A stretch of 64,000 nt of DNA from Mesorhizobium sp. 113-3-3 (GCF_016756495.1 NZ_AP023243.1:2422501-2486500); one strand, 5' to 3'. Numbered from the stretch's first letter, positions 1-8,516 are shown. Notes: generated by a model from the letters alone, not told the origin. A program made the numbers and translations.

Positions 1-662
1 GTGAACTGGCCGTGCGTGCCGAACAAGATGTCGGCGCGGGTGCCGACCGCTTCGCGGATCGCCTTGACCATGCGGGTGGAGACGTCGATGTCGAGCAGGC
101 GCGGCTGGTGGCCGTCGAAGGCGGTGTAGGGACCGGCCGGGTCGAGCTTGACCGCATTGAAGCCCTGCTCGACATATTCGAGCGCGCAGGCCGCCGCCAT
201 TTCGGGATCGTTGTAGACGTTCCTGCCGTCCGGCGCGTCCTCGGAGTGGACGGATCCGGTGTGCGGGTAGAGGTAGGTGTAGGAGCGCAGCGTCTCATGC
301 ACCTGGCCACCGAGCAATTTGTAGACCGGCTTGTTCGCCTCCTTGCCGATAATGTCCCAGCAGGCCATTTCGAGCGCCGAGAAGCACCCCATGCCGGAGA
401 CATCGGGGCGCTGGGTGAAGCCGGAGGAATAGGCGCGGCGGAAGAAGTTCTCGATGTCGTGCGGATCGCGGCCGACGAGATAGCGCTCGGCCATGTCCTC
501 GACCATTTTCGCCGTGACATGGGCGGAGAAGCTGGCGTTGTAGGCCTCGCCATAACCGACCACGCCGCCATCGGTGGTGAGCTTGACGAAGATGAAATAC
601 TTGCCGCCGATGCCGGGCGGCGGGTTGCCGACAACCCAGGTCTTGACGTCGGTGATCTTCAT
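1..662 (-). CDS. Mandelate racemase/muconate lactonizing enzyme family protein (3' end cut by window)
   Basis: The first 220 residues are visible, starting at the ATG read from 662; the reading frame stays open to the left edge. The start MKITDVKTWVV, an alpha/beta capping domain and the beginning of a TIM barrel (FNAVKLDPAG, then DILFGTHGQF) are typical of the enolase superfamily, whose members abstract a proton alpha to a carboxylate, usually as sugar-acid dehydratases or cycloisomerases. The main catalytic residues lie beyond the edge, so the substrate cannot be named. The ATG overlaps the TGA of the upstream GMC oxidoreductase (ATGA), so the two are probably translationally coupled in one catabolic operon. 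The family is secure from the part seen; the exact reaction is not. Confidence 0.8.
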   Translation of the reverse strand, partial: MKITDVKTWVVGNPPPGIGGKYFIFVKLTTDGGVVGYGEAYNASFSAHVTAKMVEDMAERYLVGRDPHDIENFFRRAYSSGFTQRPDVSGMGCFSALEMACWDIIGKEANKPVYKLLGGQVHETLRSYTYLYPHTGSVHSEDAPDGRNVYNDPEMAAACALEYVEQGFNAVKLDPAGPYTAFDGHQPRLLDIDVSTRMVKAIREAVGTRADILFGTHGQF

Positions 663-2275
663 TTTTGGTCCTCCAGAACCAGTTCGGCGCCCTTCCACCC
701 GGTCATGACCGAGGCGGCGTTGGTGTTGCCGGTGATGTTGTCGGGAAAGATCGAGGCGTCGATGACGCGCAAGCCTTCAAGCCCATGCACTTTCAGGCGC
801 GGATCGACGACGGCGCGCTGGGGATCAGGCCCCATGCGGCAGGTCGAAACCGGGTGATAGACGGTGCCGGAGCGTTTCCGGAAATCGGTGATCAGATCGG
901 CGTCCGACTGGATCGACGGGCCGGGCAGGACCTCTTCCCTGATGATTTCCGCCATGGCCGGCATCGAGGCGATCTTGCGCACGAACTTCACCGCCGCCAG
1001 CATCTCCTCGACGTCGGCATTGGTGGAATAGGCATTGGCGGTGATCTTCGGGTAGTCCAGCGGGTTGCCGGAGCGGATCATGATCTCGCCCCGGCTCGAC
1101 GGGCGGCAGTTGGACAGGCCGATGGAGAAGCCGGGCCACGGGTCGGGCGTCAGGATCGGGCGCTCGCCGCTCTTCGGGATGACGGTCGAGAAGGCCTGGA
1201 AATAAAGCTGCATGTTGGGGCGCGAGAACGCCGGGTCGGTGCGGAAGAAGCCGCCGCCATGGTTCATCGACAGCGACAGCGGACCGGAACGCGTGAGGAT
1301 GTACTGCATGCCGACCAGCAGCTTGCCCCACCAGGGACGCAGGATCTGGTTGAGCGTCGGCACCTTGCCCTTGAAGGTGTAGTTGATGCCGACATGGTCC
1401 TGCAGGTTGGCGCCGACATTCTCGTTGGCATGGACGACCGGGATGCCCAGCCCTTTCAGAAGTGCCGAGGGGCCGACGCCGGACAATTGCAGCAGCTGCG
1501 GCGAGTTGATCGAGCCGGCGGAGAGAATGATTTCGCGGCCGGCCCGCGCCGTCTTGGTCTGGCCGTTCTGCAGATATTCGACGCCGATGGCGCGCTTGCC
1601 TTCGAACAGGATGCGGCTGGCCAGCGCGTTGGTCTCGACGCGGACATTGCCGCGCTTCATCGCCGGGCGCAGGAAGGCGCGCGCGGCGGACATGCGGCGG
1701 CCGTTCTTGGTCGAGATCTGGTATGTGCCGACGCCCTCCTGGGCAGCACCATTGAAATCGGGATTGAACGGCAGGCCGGCCTGCTGGCCGGCGGCGAGAT
1801 AGCGCTTGGTCAGCGGGTGGACGGCGTTCGCCGTCTCGCTGATGTGCAGGGGACCGCCGGTGCCACGCCATTTGTCGGCGCCGGCCTCATTGTCCTCGAG
1901 TGCTTTGAAGGCCGGCAGCAGATCGTCATAGCCCCAGCCGGGATTGCCGGCGGCACGCCAGTCGTCGAAGTCCTCACGCGCACCGCGGATCCACACCATG
2001 GCGTTGATCGAGCTCGACCCGCCGAGCAGCTTGCCGCGCGGCCAGTGGTCGACATTGCCGCCGAGGCCGGGATCGGCTTCGGTCTTGTAGTTCCAGTTGA
2101 CGGCCGGATCGAAGAAGGTCTTGCCGTAGCCGAGCGGCATCTGCACGTAGAAGCGCCGGTCGGTGCCGCCGGCCTCCAGCACCAGCACCGAGAAGCGGCC
2201 CGAGGCCGACAGCCTGTCGGCAAGCACCGACCCGGCCGAGCCGGAGCCGACGATGATGAAGTCGTAAGTCTGCAT
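659..2275 (-). CDS. GMC family FAD-dependent oxidoreductase (choline dehydrogenase-like)
   Basis: The protein has 538 residues, normal for glucose-methanol-choline oxidoreductases, which oxidise alcohols or sugars with FAD. An N-terminal dinucleotide-binding motif (IIVGSGSAGS) is followed by the GMC signature with LLGGSSSINAMVWIRG around residues 85-100. Near the C-terminus are the catalytic-histidine region VYHPVSTCRMG and the closing FAD segment with NTNAASVMTGWKGAE. It is the upstream gene of a pair with a mandelate racemase-type gene and ends in an ATGA overlap with it. This suggests joint catabolism of a polyol, sugar or sugar acid. BetA (choline dehydrogenase) is the nearest named relative, but no betaine genes are nearby, so the substrate is left open. 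Confidence 0.88.
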   Translation of the reverse strand: MQTYDFIIVGSGSAGSVLADRLSASGRFSVLVLEAGGTDRRFYVQMPLGYGKTFFDPAVNWNYKTEADPGLGGNVDHWPRGKLLGGSSSINAMVWIRGAREDFDDWRAAGNPGWGYDDLLPAFKALEDNEAGADKWRGTGGPLHISETANAVHPLTKRYLAAGQQAGLPFNPDFNGAAQEGVGTYQISTKNGRRMSAARAFLRPAMKRGNVRVETNALASRILFEGKRAIGVEYLQNGQTKTARAGREIILSAGSINSPQLLQLSGVGPSALLKGLGIPVVHANENVGANLQDHVGINYTFKGKVPTLNQILRPWWGKLLVGMQYILTRSGPLSLSMNHGGGFFRTDPAFSRPNMQLYFQAFSTVIPKSGERPILTPDPWPGFSIGLSNCRPSSRGEIMIRSGNPLDYPKITANAYSTNADVEEMLAAVKFVRKIASMPAMAEIIREEVLPGPSIQSDADLITDFRKRSGTVYHPVSTCRMGPDPQRAVVDPRLKVHGLEGLRVIDASIFPDNITGNTNAASVMTGWKGAELVLEDQK

Positions 2276-2489
2276 GATTGAAACGGGCGGCTCCGGAAAT
2301 CTGGACGCAGCCTAGACGCGACGGGTTCGCGGCGTCGCAGTGCCTTCCGGCATGCGTTGTGAAAAATGCGACCGCGATGTCAGGTCGAGTTGCGGGGAAT
2401 ACCGACAATCGCGCTTGATATGCATGGGGTCGACAGCTTATGCGAGGGCATCATTTGCTCTGGCCACGCTGCGGAAGTCGGGAAATCAT

Positions 2490-3431
2490 ATGCGGACCCT
2501 GTCGGATGCCTTCATCCCCGAGCTGCCGGGCCACTACAAGGGCAAGGTCCGCGAAAATTACGATCTGGCGGACGGGCGGCGCATCATCATCGCCACCGAT
2601 CGTCTCAGCGCCTTCGACATCATCCTGACCTCAATCCCGTTCAAGGGCGAGATACTCACCCAGACAGCGCGCTACTGGTTCGAGGAAACCGCCGATATCT
2701 GCCCGAACCATGTGCTCGAATATCCCGATCCCAATGTCGTCGTCGGCACACGGCTCGATATCCTGCCGGTCGAGATCGTCGTGCGCGGCTATCTCGCCGG
2801 CACCACCAGCACCTCGATCCTGACGCGCTACAAGCGCGGCGAGCGCGACATGTACGGGATGCGCCTGCCGGACGGCCTGCGCGACAATGAGAAGCTGGCC
2901 GCGCCCGTCATCACGCCGACAAGCAAGGCGGCGGATGGCGGCCATGACGAGCCGCTGTCGAAGGCCGACATCCTCGCGCAGGGCCTGCTCACGCAGGCGC
3001 AATGGGACACCGTCTCGGATTACGCCTTGAAGCTGTTCGCCCGCGGCCAGGCGCGCGCCGCCGAGCGCGGCCTGATCCTTGCCGACACAAAATACGAATT
3101 CGGCACCGACAGGAACGGCACGATCATCCTGGCCGACGAGATCCATACGCCGGACTCCAGCCGGTATTGGATCGCGGCGAGCTACGAACAGGCGCTCGCA
3201 AGCGGCACGCGGCCGGAGAGTTTCGACAAGGACTTCATCCGCTCCTGGGTGGCGGCGCGCTGCGATCCCTACAAGGACCCGATCCCCAGGATCCCGGACG
3301 AGATCGTCGAACAGGCCTCGCGCATCTATGCCCAGGCCTACGAGGCGATCACGGGCAAGGCATTCGTGCCTGACATGTCCGGAAAGACAGTTCTCGATCG
3401 CATCCGCTCGAACCTGGCGCGCTACTTCTAG
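2490..3431 (+). CDS. purC: Phosphoribosylaminoimidazole-succinocarboxamide synthase (SAICAR synthetase), long form
   Basis: SAICAR synthetase joins aspartate to CAIR with ATP hydrolysis in purine biosynthesis. The 313-residue product shows GKVRENYDL near the N-terminus, the ATDRLSAFD motif at about residues 35-43, VVRGYLAGT near residue 100 and the C-terminal [12 protein letters not shown]. The length of about 310 residues matches the long, yeast ADE1-like form rather than the 240-250 residue bacterial PurC. Rhizobia can carry a second purC of the short type, so this may be the paralog. The ATG at 2490 was chosen because [24 protein letters not shown] is the family N-terminus; the frame is open further upstream. 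No other pur gene is adjacent. Confidence 0.92.
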   Translation: MRTLSDAFIPELPGHYKGKVRENYDLADGRRIIIATDRLSAFDIILTSIPFKGEILTQTARYWFEETADICPNHVLEYPDPNVVVGTRLDILPVEIVVRGYLAGTTSTSILTRYKRGERDMYGMRLPDGLRDNEKLAAPVITPTSKAADGGHDEPLSKADILAQGLLTQAQWDTVSDYALKLFARGQARAAERGLILADTKYEFGTDRNGTIILADEIHTPDSSRYWIAASYEQALASGTRPESFDKDFIRSWVAARCDPYKDPIPRIPDEIVEQASRIYAQAYEAITGKAFVPDMSGKTVLDRIRSNLARYF

Positions 3432-3530
3432 CAGCCGGGCGAGGCTTTGCCGCGTTGACGCGTCCGCGCCGTGAGGCTACGGGATCGAGGGCAATCGATC
3501 TCAAGCCATCGACCTCGGGGGATTTCTCGC

Positions 3531-3926
3531 ATGGTGCAGTACGCGGACGGACGGCCGATCGGTGACCTGACGCTGCGCACGCTGGCCATGCCCTCGGACG
3601 CCAATGCCGCCGGCGACATCTTTGGCGGTTGGGTGATGGCGCAGATGGACCTTGCCTGCGGCATCCGCGCCGCCGAGCGCGCCCGGGGCCGCGTGGTGAC
3701 GGCTGCGGTCAAGGAGATGTCCTTCGCCAAGCCGATGAAGATCGGCGACACGCTGTGCATCTACACCCATGTCGAACGCGTCGGCCGCACCTCGATGACG
3801 CTCAAGGTCGAGGCCTGGGCGCAGCGCTATCTCTCCGACCTGATGGAAAAGGTCACCCACGCCGATTTCGTCATGGTGGCGCTGGACGGCGAGGGCAAGC
3901 CGAAGGCCGTTCCGGCCGAGGGGTGA
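3531..3926 (+). CDS. Acyl-CoA thioesterase, YciA-like hotdog fold
   Basis: This 131-residue protein is a single hotdog domain with the YciA/BACH-type sequence DANAAGDIFGGWVMAQMDLA, containing the catalytic Asp of the helix cap, followed by VTAAVKEMSFAKPMKIGD. YciA-type enzymes hydrolyse short- to medium-chain acyl-CoAs in the cytoplasm. The ATG at 3531 lies a few bases after a G-rich stretch (CGGGGG) that can serve as ribosome binding site, and the sequence from there matches the usual family N-terminus. It follows purC by about 100 bases and may be independent of it. Confidence 0.87.
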   Translation: MVQYADGRPIGDLTLRTLAMPSDANAAGDIFGGWVMAQMDLACGIRAAERARGRVVTAAVKEMSFAKPMKIGDTLCIYTHVERVGRTSMTLKVEAWAQRYLSDLMEKVTHADFVMVALDGEGKPKAVPAEG

Positions 3927-4055
3927 CGAGCCCGTCCTCGCGACTCCCATTCTCCCAATGCAGGCAATTGTAACATCGCCCGCGCGGGCGAAGCGTTGCG
4001 CGACATCCAATGGTTGCTTTCACGCCCGATCGTGCCGGGCGTTGGGGGAGAGACA

Positions 4056-4238
4056 ATGCGTCAACACATACTGAACAGCTGGCTTGTGGCAGCCCTTGTC
4101 GCGCTTGCCTGCCTGCTCGGCGTAACCGCCTATGCCGAAGTCAAGAACGACCTTCCGCACACGACTTGCTTGCAAGCCGAGAAGGGTGACCGCAAGCCAG
4201 CCGCGACGCCCTGTGATCGCTTGGCGCCGAGAAGCTGA
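4056..4238 (+). CDS. Small exported hypothetical protein
   Basis: This 60-residue reading frame begins with a positively charged tip and a hydrophobic core (SWLVAALVALACLLGVTAYA) that looks like a Sec signal peptide with cleavage after AYA. About 35 mature residues follow, with two cysteines. A strong ribosome binding site (GGGGGAGAG) precedes the ATG at 4056. No family was recognised. The signal peptide and ribosome site are the only support, so it could be a chance ORF. Confidence 0.4.
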   Translation: MRQHILNSWLVAALVALACLLGVTAYAEVKNDLPHTTCLQAEKGDRKPAATPCDRLAPRS

Positions 4239-4416
4239 CCCGCTGCTTTTGGTTCGCCTTTGATCCGCGATCGTCGTCGTCAAAGCAGCGTGTGTACAGG
4301 TCTGCCCCAAGCGCCATATCACAAGCTGCCAAGCTGCCTCTAGAGGGGCACGAATTCCCTACCCGACAGGCAATCTCACTCGATGCAAAACTTCGAATCC
4401 CTTGCCGTGCAAGGGT

Positions 4417-4785
4417 TCAGCCGTGCACGCCGTCGAATTTTTCGCGTGCCTCGCGCACACGCTGCGTGTTCCTGCGCGCCCATTCGCCAAGCGCACTGAC
4501 CGGTACCAACAGTTCGTGACCGAGTTCGGTCAGTTCGTAATCGACGCGCGGCGGAATGGTCGGAAACACGGTGCGGGTGACAAAGCCGTCGCGTTCCAGG
4601 CCGCGCAAGGTGGTGGTCAGCATCTTCTGCGAGATGCCGCCGACAGCCGCGCGCAGCTCGTTGAAACGCAACGGTCCGTGGCCGAGCTTGCCGACCACGA
4701 GCACGGTCCATTTGTCGCCGACGCGCTGCAGGATTTCCGAAATCGCGCGGCAGTCTTCGGTGTTATGCGGGTGCCTCAGTAACAA
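4417..4785 (-). CDS. HxlR-family transcriptional regulator, probable redox or electrophile sensor
   Basis: HxlR proteins are small winged-helix dimers. This one has CRAISEILQRVGDKWTVLVVGKL, the GPLRFNELRAAVGGISQKMLTTTLRGLERDGFV recognition region, and a wing ending in VDYELTELG. I place the start at a TTG (4785) because it lies 7 bases after a perfect AAGGAGG; an in-frame ATG at 4824 has no clear ribosome site. From the TTG the protein has 122 residues with a cysteine at residue 12. In the family, YodB, HypR and QorR use an N-terminal cysteine to sense quinones, diamide or disulfide stress. It is divergent from an FMN reductase gene with a palindrome between them, so quinone-responsive repression is likely (inference). 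Confidence 0.88.
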   Translation of the reverse strand: MLLRHPHNTEDCRAISEILQRVGDKWTVLVVGKLGHGPLRFNELRAAVGGISQKMLTTTLRGLERDGFVTRTVFPTIPPRVDYELTELGHELLVPVSALGEWARRNTQRVREAREKFDGVHG

Positions 4786-4832
4786 AACGGTGCCTCCTTG
4801 CGTCGGCAGTTGACAGTATCTCATATATCGCC

Positions 4833-4849
4833 GGTATCTAAACGATACC
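4833..4849. promoter_or_regulatory. Palindromic operator candidate between HxlR regulator and FMN reductase
   Basis: A perfect inverted repeat, GGTATC-N5-GATACC, lies in the divergent intergenic region 29 bases before the reductase ATG. A further AGTATC half site lies at 4815-4820, 18 bases away. Location and symmetry fit autoregulation by the HxlR protein together with control of the reductase. Confidence 0.6.
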
Positions 4850-4877
4850 AGCTTATTACTGGAATGGAGAGCCCCCC

Positions 4878-5483
4878 ATGTCAAAGCCGAAAATCGCCAT
4901 CATCGTCGGTTCGACGCGCGCCGCGCGCTTCGCCGACGTGCCCACCCAATGGATCGCCAAGATCGCCAAGGCGCATGCCGACATCGACGTCGAGGTTGTC
5001 GACCTGCGCGATTTCCCGCTGCCCTTCTTCGACGAAGTCGCCTCTTCCGCCTGGGTACCGTCGACCAACGAGGTGGCACAGCGCTGGCAGAAGAAGGTCG
5101 CCGAATTTGACGGCTTCATCTTCACCGCCGCCGAATACAATCACGGCCCGACGGCCGTGCTGAAGAACGCCATCGACTACGCCGCCAACGAGTGGAACAA
5201 GAAGCCGGCCGGTTTCGTCGGCTATGGCAGCGTCGGTGGCGCCCGCGCCGTCGAGCAGCTCCGCCTCCATGCCGTCGAACTGCAGATGGCGCCGGTCAAG
5301 TCGGCCGTCCATATCGCCTGGGGCGATTTCCTGGCCGTGCGCCAGGGCGAGAAGAAGCTTGAAGACCTCGAGCACCTGAACCAGGCGGCAGCCGCGCTGG
5401 TCAACGACGTCGCCTGGTGGGCCAAGGCGCTGAAGAAGGCCCGCGATGCCGACGTGGTCGACGAGGAAATCAAGGCGGCCTGA
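4878..5483 (+). CDS. NADPH-dependent FMN reductase / NAD(P)H:quinone oxidoreductase
   Basis: A 201-residue flavodoxin-fold protein. The phosphate-binding loop of FMN reductases is visible as IIVGSTRAARF (about residues 8-18), and the flavin-contacting segment as FIFTAAEYNHGPTAVLKNAIDYA (about 80-102). YGSVGGARAVEQLR also fits the azoreductase/chromate reductase group. Such enzymes reduce flavins, quinones or azo compounds with NAD(P)H in the cytoplasm. It is transcribed divergently from the HxlR regulator and ends at a strong terminator. A truncated copy of its C-terminal coding part, with the same terminator, lies at 7126-7226. Confidence 0.88.
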   Translation: MSKPKIAIIVGSTRAARFADVPTQWIAKIAKAHADIDVEVVDLRDFPLPFFDEVASSAWVPSTNEVAQRWQKKVAEFDGFIFTAAEYNHGPTAVLKNAIDYAANEWNKKPAGFVGYGSVGGARAVEQLRLHAVELQMAPVKSAVHIAWGDFLAVRQGEKKLEDLEHLNQAAAALVNDVAWWAKALKKARDADVVDEEIKAA

Positions 5484-5517
5484 TCGCCTTTTTGAGATTA
5501 TCCTCCCAAGGGATACG

Positions 5518-5541
5518 GGGCGGCGCTTGCGCCGCCCTTTT
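5518..5541 (+). terminator. Rho-independent terminator after FMN reductase
   Basis: GGGCGGCGC and GCGCCGCCC form a 9-bp stem with a 2-base loop, followed by TTTT. The same stem-loop occurs at 7201-7226. Confidence 0.8.
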
Positions 5542-5965
5542 CAATTGCGTGAAACCGCTCGTGGCCGGTGGCCCGGTACCAATCCGGATTGCGACACGCA
5601 CGACACCAGCCCGAAGGCCAAGGACGGGCGGTGAGAGGCTTTGGTGCTGGCCAGACCGGGCCCGTCAGAGCGAAGACATCGCGCCGGAAGCGGGTCCCGA
5701 GCTGCGACGGAGCGGAAATCGGCCGCAAGGTCGACATATCCCGCCCAAGTTGTGGACACATCCTCTTTCAGGGCGCACTCTTCAAGCACGAAACCCAAGC
5801 CAGAGTTTCGCACAATGCCTCACATGCTTGAGACGCGTCGCTGATTGCATGACCCATCCGGATATTTCCGGGTGGGCAGTCGTTTCTTGTGCGCCTGTCC
5901 GAGATCAGGCTACGGCCCAAATAGCACGCTGCAGCCCGTTCCGGACCAACTGGGAGGGAAACAGC
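5542..5965. other. Intergenic region before sulfite oxidase-like gene
   Basis: No gene is seen in this stretch. It contains an imperfect inverted repeat at about 5851-5873 (CCCATCCGGA then TTCCGGGTGGG) some 90 bases before the start codon, which may be a leader hairpin or operator. A long open frame crosses the region only as an extension of the downstream gene and has no coding character. Confidence 0.5.
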
Positions 5966-7120
5966 ATGCCTCATCTTCAACGCAGAGAACTTATCCAAGG
6001 AAGCCTGGCCGTTGCCGCAATCGCGGCTCTCCATAGCTCGCGTTCTTACGCTTTTCCGACACGGCCCGGCGAGAAAACCATCGAATGGCTCGACAAAATA
6101 CCGCCGAACCCTGTTCCGGAGGTGATCAAGAACCAACTCGTCTGGGAGGAACTTGATTCCTGGGTAACGCCCAACGACAAGTTCTTTTCAATCGCGCACT
6201 TCAACCGGCCGGTCATCGATGAGAGCACGTGGAAGCTCGAAATCGATGGCATGGTCAAAAAGCCGATGGCCCTGACGCTTGCCGACATCAAGGCCCGCCT
6301 ACGCCAGGAAACCACGTTCACGATTGAATGTTCGGGCAATACCGGCCTTCCGTTTTTCAACGGCGGCATCGGCAATGCGCGCTGGGCGGGCACACCGCTC
6401 GCACCGATCCTGAAGGAGGCCGGGGTCCTCGACAGCGGCATCGAGGTCGTCTTCTGGGGTGCCGACGAAGGCGAGATCACGCGAGCCGACAACGTCAAGT
6501 TCAAGCAGAATTTCGCGCGCAGCATGTCGCTCGCCGAAGCCATGGATCCAAAAAACATCCTTTGCTACGAGATGAACGGCGCTCCCTTGCCGCCCGACAA
6601 CGGCTTCCCGGCTCGGCTGATAGCGCCCGGCTGGTACGGGGTCGCAAACGCGAAATGGCTCAAGCGCATCGAGGTGCGCGACCAGCGCTTCGAGAACCGC
6701 TTCATGGGACGCGACTACGTCACGCTCCGCGAGGAAGACCATAAAGGCGAGACCGTGTGGGTGGAAAGCTCCGTCGGACGGGCGCGCCTCAAATCGGCGC
6801 CGGCCCGGGTCACTCAGGTCGGTAACAAGTACTGTATTGTCGGAGCCGCCTGGGGCGCGCCGGTCGACCGGGTCGAGGTGAAGATCGACGATGGACCGTG
6901 GTTGCCGGCGACCATCGACCATACGGAGGAGGCGGAATTCGCCTGGAAGATGTGGTCTCTCGACTGGCCCAAGCCTTCCGCCGGAGAGCACACCGTCACC
7001 TCGCGCGCGATCGACAAGAGCGGCAACATCCAGCCGGCGATGAGTGATCCGTGGATCGCCAAGAAACACACCTACTGGGAGAGCAACGGACAGGTGACAC
7101 GTCGCATTCAGATCGGTTGA
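5966..7120 (+). CDS. Tat-exported sulfite oxidase-like molybdopterin oxidoreductase
   Basis: The 384-residue precursor begins with a twin-arginine signal (QRRELIQGSLAVAAIAAL, cleavage near SYA-FP). It then shows the oxidoreductase molybdopterin-binding fold: TIECSGN, whose Cys122 should be the molybdenum ligand, RWAGTPLAPILKEAGV, and PARLIAPGWYGVANAKWLKRIEV. A C-terminal Mo-co dimerisation domain follows, with VGAAWGAPVDRVEVKIDDGPW. This is the SorA/SoxC/plant-type sulfite oxidase family, acting in the periplasm on sulfite or a similar oxo-acceptor. The start follows GGGAGGGAAA. No cytochrome c partner gene is adjacent, which is unusual for SorAB-type enzymes, so the electron acceptor must be encoded elsewhere. 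Confidence 0.9.
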   Translation: MPHLQRRELIQGSLAVAAIAALHSSRSYAFPTRPGEKTIEWLDKIPPNPVPEVIKNQLVWEELDSWVTPNDKFFSIAHFNRPVIDESTWKLEIDGMVKKPMALTLADIKARLRQETTFTIECSGNTGLPFFNGGIGNARWAGTPLAPILKEAGVLDSGIEVVFWGADEGEITRADNVKFKQNFARSMSLAEAMDPKNILCYEMNGAPLPPDNGFPARLIAPGWYGVANAKWLKRIEVRDQRFENRFMGRDYVTLREEDHKGETVWVESSVGRARLKSAPARVTQVGNKYCIVGAAWGAPVDRVEVKIDDGPWLPATIDHTEEAEFAWKMWSLDWPKPSAGEHTVTSRAIDKSGNIQPAMSDPWIAKKHTYWESNGQVTRRIQIG

Positions 7121-7125
7121 CGGGA

Positions 7126-7200
7126 GCGCCGGTCAAGTCGGCCGTCGATATCGCCTGGGGCGACTTGCTCGCCGCGCGCCAGGGCGAGAGAAGCTCGAAG
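7126..7200 (+). pseudogene. Remnant of an FMN reductase gene (C-terminal fragment)
   Basis: These bases translate as APVKSAVDIAWGDLLAARQGE, matching APVKSAVHIAWGDFLAVRQGE of the intact FMN reductase. At DNA level about 59 of 64 bases match 5290-5353, after which a one-base gap breaks the frame. There is no start and no N-terminal two thirds. It begins 5 bases after the stop of the sulfite oxidase-like gene and is followed by the same terminator stem as the intact reductase. Confidence 0.75.
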
Positions 7201-7226
7201 AAAGGGCGGCGCTTGCGCCGCCCTTT
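7201..7226. terminator. Terminator after sulfite oxidase-like gene, probably bidirectional
   Basis: A stem with the same GGGCGGCGC/GCGCCGCCC arms as 5518-5541, flanked by AAA and TTT so that it can work in both directions. It sits between the end of the molybdoenzyme gene (with the remnant) and the 3' end of the convergent hydrolase gene. Confidence 0.75.
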
Positions 7227-7230
7227 ATGG

Positions 7231-8040
7231 TTATAGCGGCTCAAATCGAAAGCTGCCGCCGGACCGGACGACGCGGCCGATGCCGGGCGAGTCCAGATGC
7301 GCGCCGGCAACGAAGCAATGATCGTCCGCCGCAAGCGCCAGCAGCCGCAACCGGCTCTCGCGCGCCTGATCCTGATCCGTATCGAATTCCCACGTCACCT
7401 CGGGCCGATCGAACTGAAGCGACGGGACGTGAACGGTGTCGCCCCAGATCAAGATGCGTTCGCCGCCGCTCGAAGCGCGAAAGCAGCTGTGACCCGCTTC
7501 ATGGCCATGGGCGCCGATAACGTCGATATGTGTCCCGAGACGGTCTCCGGCTTCGAATGGTTCCGCCATGTCGTGAAATCGCTTCAGCCGCGCTTCGGCG
7601 CGGAAGAGGCCAAGTTCTTCACTCGGAACGAGCAGGCGCGCCAGGCGCGGGAAAGCGTCCTGGCCGTCGGCGAGCACAAGACCCTGGATGTGGTCGAGAT
7701 GCGTGTGGGTGAAGCAGACGGTGCTGATTCGTCCGGCATCGATGCCGGCTTCGTCCAGCGCCTGGGGAAGCCGGCCCATGGTCGGGTGCCAGGCATTCGC
7801 GGCACCAGTATCGATCAAGATGACCTCATGCCCATCGTCAATCGCGAAGGCGTTGACGGAGAGCCTGAGTTGACCGCCAACCAACGCGACCTGCTCCGGC
7901 AAGTCATCGCCGAATGGCTTGTCGCCGTTTTGCCGGAGCCGCCTGATCGGCATGTCGACATAGCCGTCGCGCAAGGCGGTGATGCGCAGGTCACCAAGAA
8001 TGTAAGTCTGATAGAGTTCGCCCGATGCGATGCGGTGCAT
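7231..8040 (-). CDS. MBL-fold metallo-hydrolase
   Basis: The metallo-beta-lactamase fold is clear: HTHLDH at residues 112-117 supplies the zinc ligands. IGAHGHEAGHS provides the next histidine, IWGDTVHV the bridging aspartate, and FVAGAHLDSPG the final histidine. The 269-residue product from the ATG at 8040 resembles the AHL-lactonase/glyoxalase II-like group of hydrolases that cleave lactones or thioesters, but the substrate cannot be read from the motifs. The frame is open further upstream; MHRIASGELYQTYILGDLRIT is the natural family start. It lies downstream of the second HxlR gene on the same strand with 68 bases between them, so the two may share a transcript. Confidence 0.85.
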   Translation of the reverse strand: MHRIASGELYQTYILGDLRITALRDGYVDMPIRRLRQNGDKPFGDDLPEQVALVGGQLRLSVNAFAIDDGHEVILIDTGAANAWHPTMGRLPQALDEAGIDAGRISTVCFTHTHLDHIQGLVLADGQDAFPRLARLLVPSEELGLFRAEARLKRFHDMAEPFEAGDRLGTHIDVIGAHGHEAGHSCFRASSGGERILIWGDTVHVPSLQFDRPEVTWEFDTDQDQARESRLRLLALAADDHCFVAGAHLDSPGIGRVVRSGGSFRFEPL

Positions 8041-8108
8041 TTGCTGATCCGTTCTGCAGACAGTCTGCGATGGGCGCCGGTGTGGGTAACCCGCAATGTC
8101 AGTTCGAT

Positions 8109-8516
8109 CTAGGCCATGTGTGCGTGCCGCACCTGCCGTGGCCGGATGATGCAGTCGGCGAGGCGGTGCGTCTCGTTGAGTTCGTCGGCATGGTGCTGGC
8201 CCCACTGGCAGAGCGCCAGCAGGATCGGCTCGAGGCTGAGGCCAAGGCTGGTCGCCGAGTATTCGACGCGGGCGGGCACCTCGGCGAAGATCTCGCGGCA
8301 GACGAGGCCGTGCTCCTCCATTTCGCGCAGCTGCTGGATCAGCACTTTCTGGGTGATGCCAGGCATCAGCGCCTTCAGTGCCGACAGCCGCCTTGGGCCA
8401 TCGAAGAGATGGTAGAGGATGACCGCCTTCCAGCGCCCGGCGATCACCTTCAGCGCGCGCTCCGCCGGCAGCATCGGCAGCCTTTTGATCGGCATTTTCG
8501 TGGGCGAACCGGCCAT
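8109..8516 (-). CDS. HxlR-family transcriptional regulator
   Basis: A 135-residue winged-helix protein with ERALKVIAGRWKAVILYHLFDGPRRLSALKALMPGITQKVLIQQLREMEEHGLV and the wing VPARVEYSATSLGLSL. The ATG at 8516 follows a near-perfect AGGAGGTGA, which settles the start. Unlike the HxlR protein at 4417-4785 it has no N-terminal cysteine; its cysteines are in the middle and C-terminal parts. It is divergent from a quinone oxidoreductase gene (about 97 bases between starts), the usual target arrangement, and may be cotranscribed with the MBL hydrolase downstream. Confidence 0.88.
   Translation of the reverse strand: MAGSPTKMPIKRLPMLPAERALKVIAGRWKAVILYHLFDGPRRLSALKALMPGITQKVLIQQLREMEEHGLVCREIFAEVPARVEYSATSLGLSLEPILLALCQWGQHHADELNETHRLADCIIRPRQVRHAHMA

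Noticed and set aside
665..2281. Plus-strand 538-codon open frame opposite the GMC oxidoreductase
   Set aside because: Low-complexity Arg/Gly/Ala/Asp composition without any recognisable domain; it mirrors the GMC gene and results from GC-rich third codon positions.
5417..5965. Upstream extension of the sulfite oxidase-like frame by about 180 codons
   Set aside because: It crosses a terminator and lacks coding character. The Tat signal and ribosome site at 5966 set the real start.
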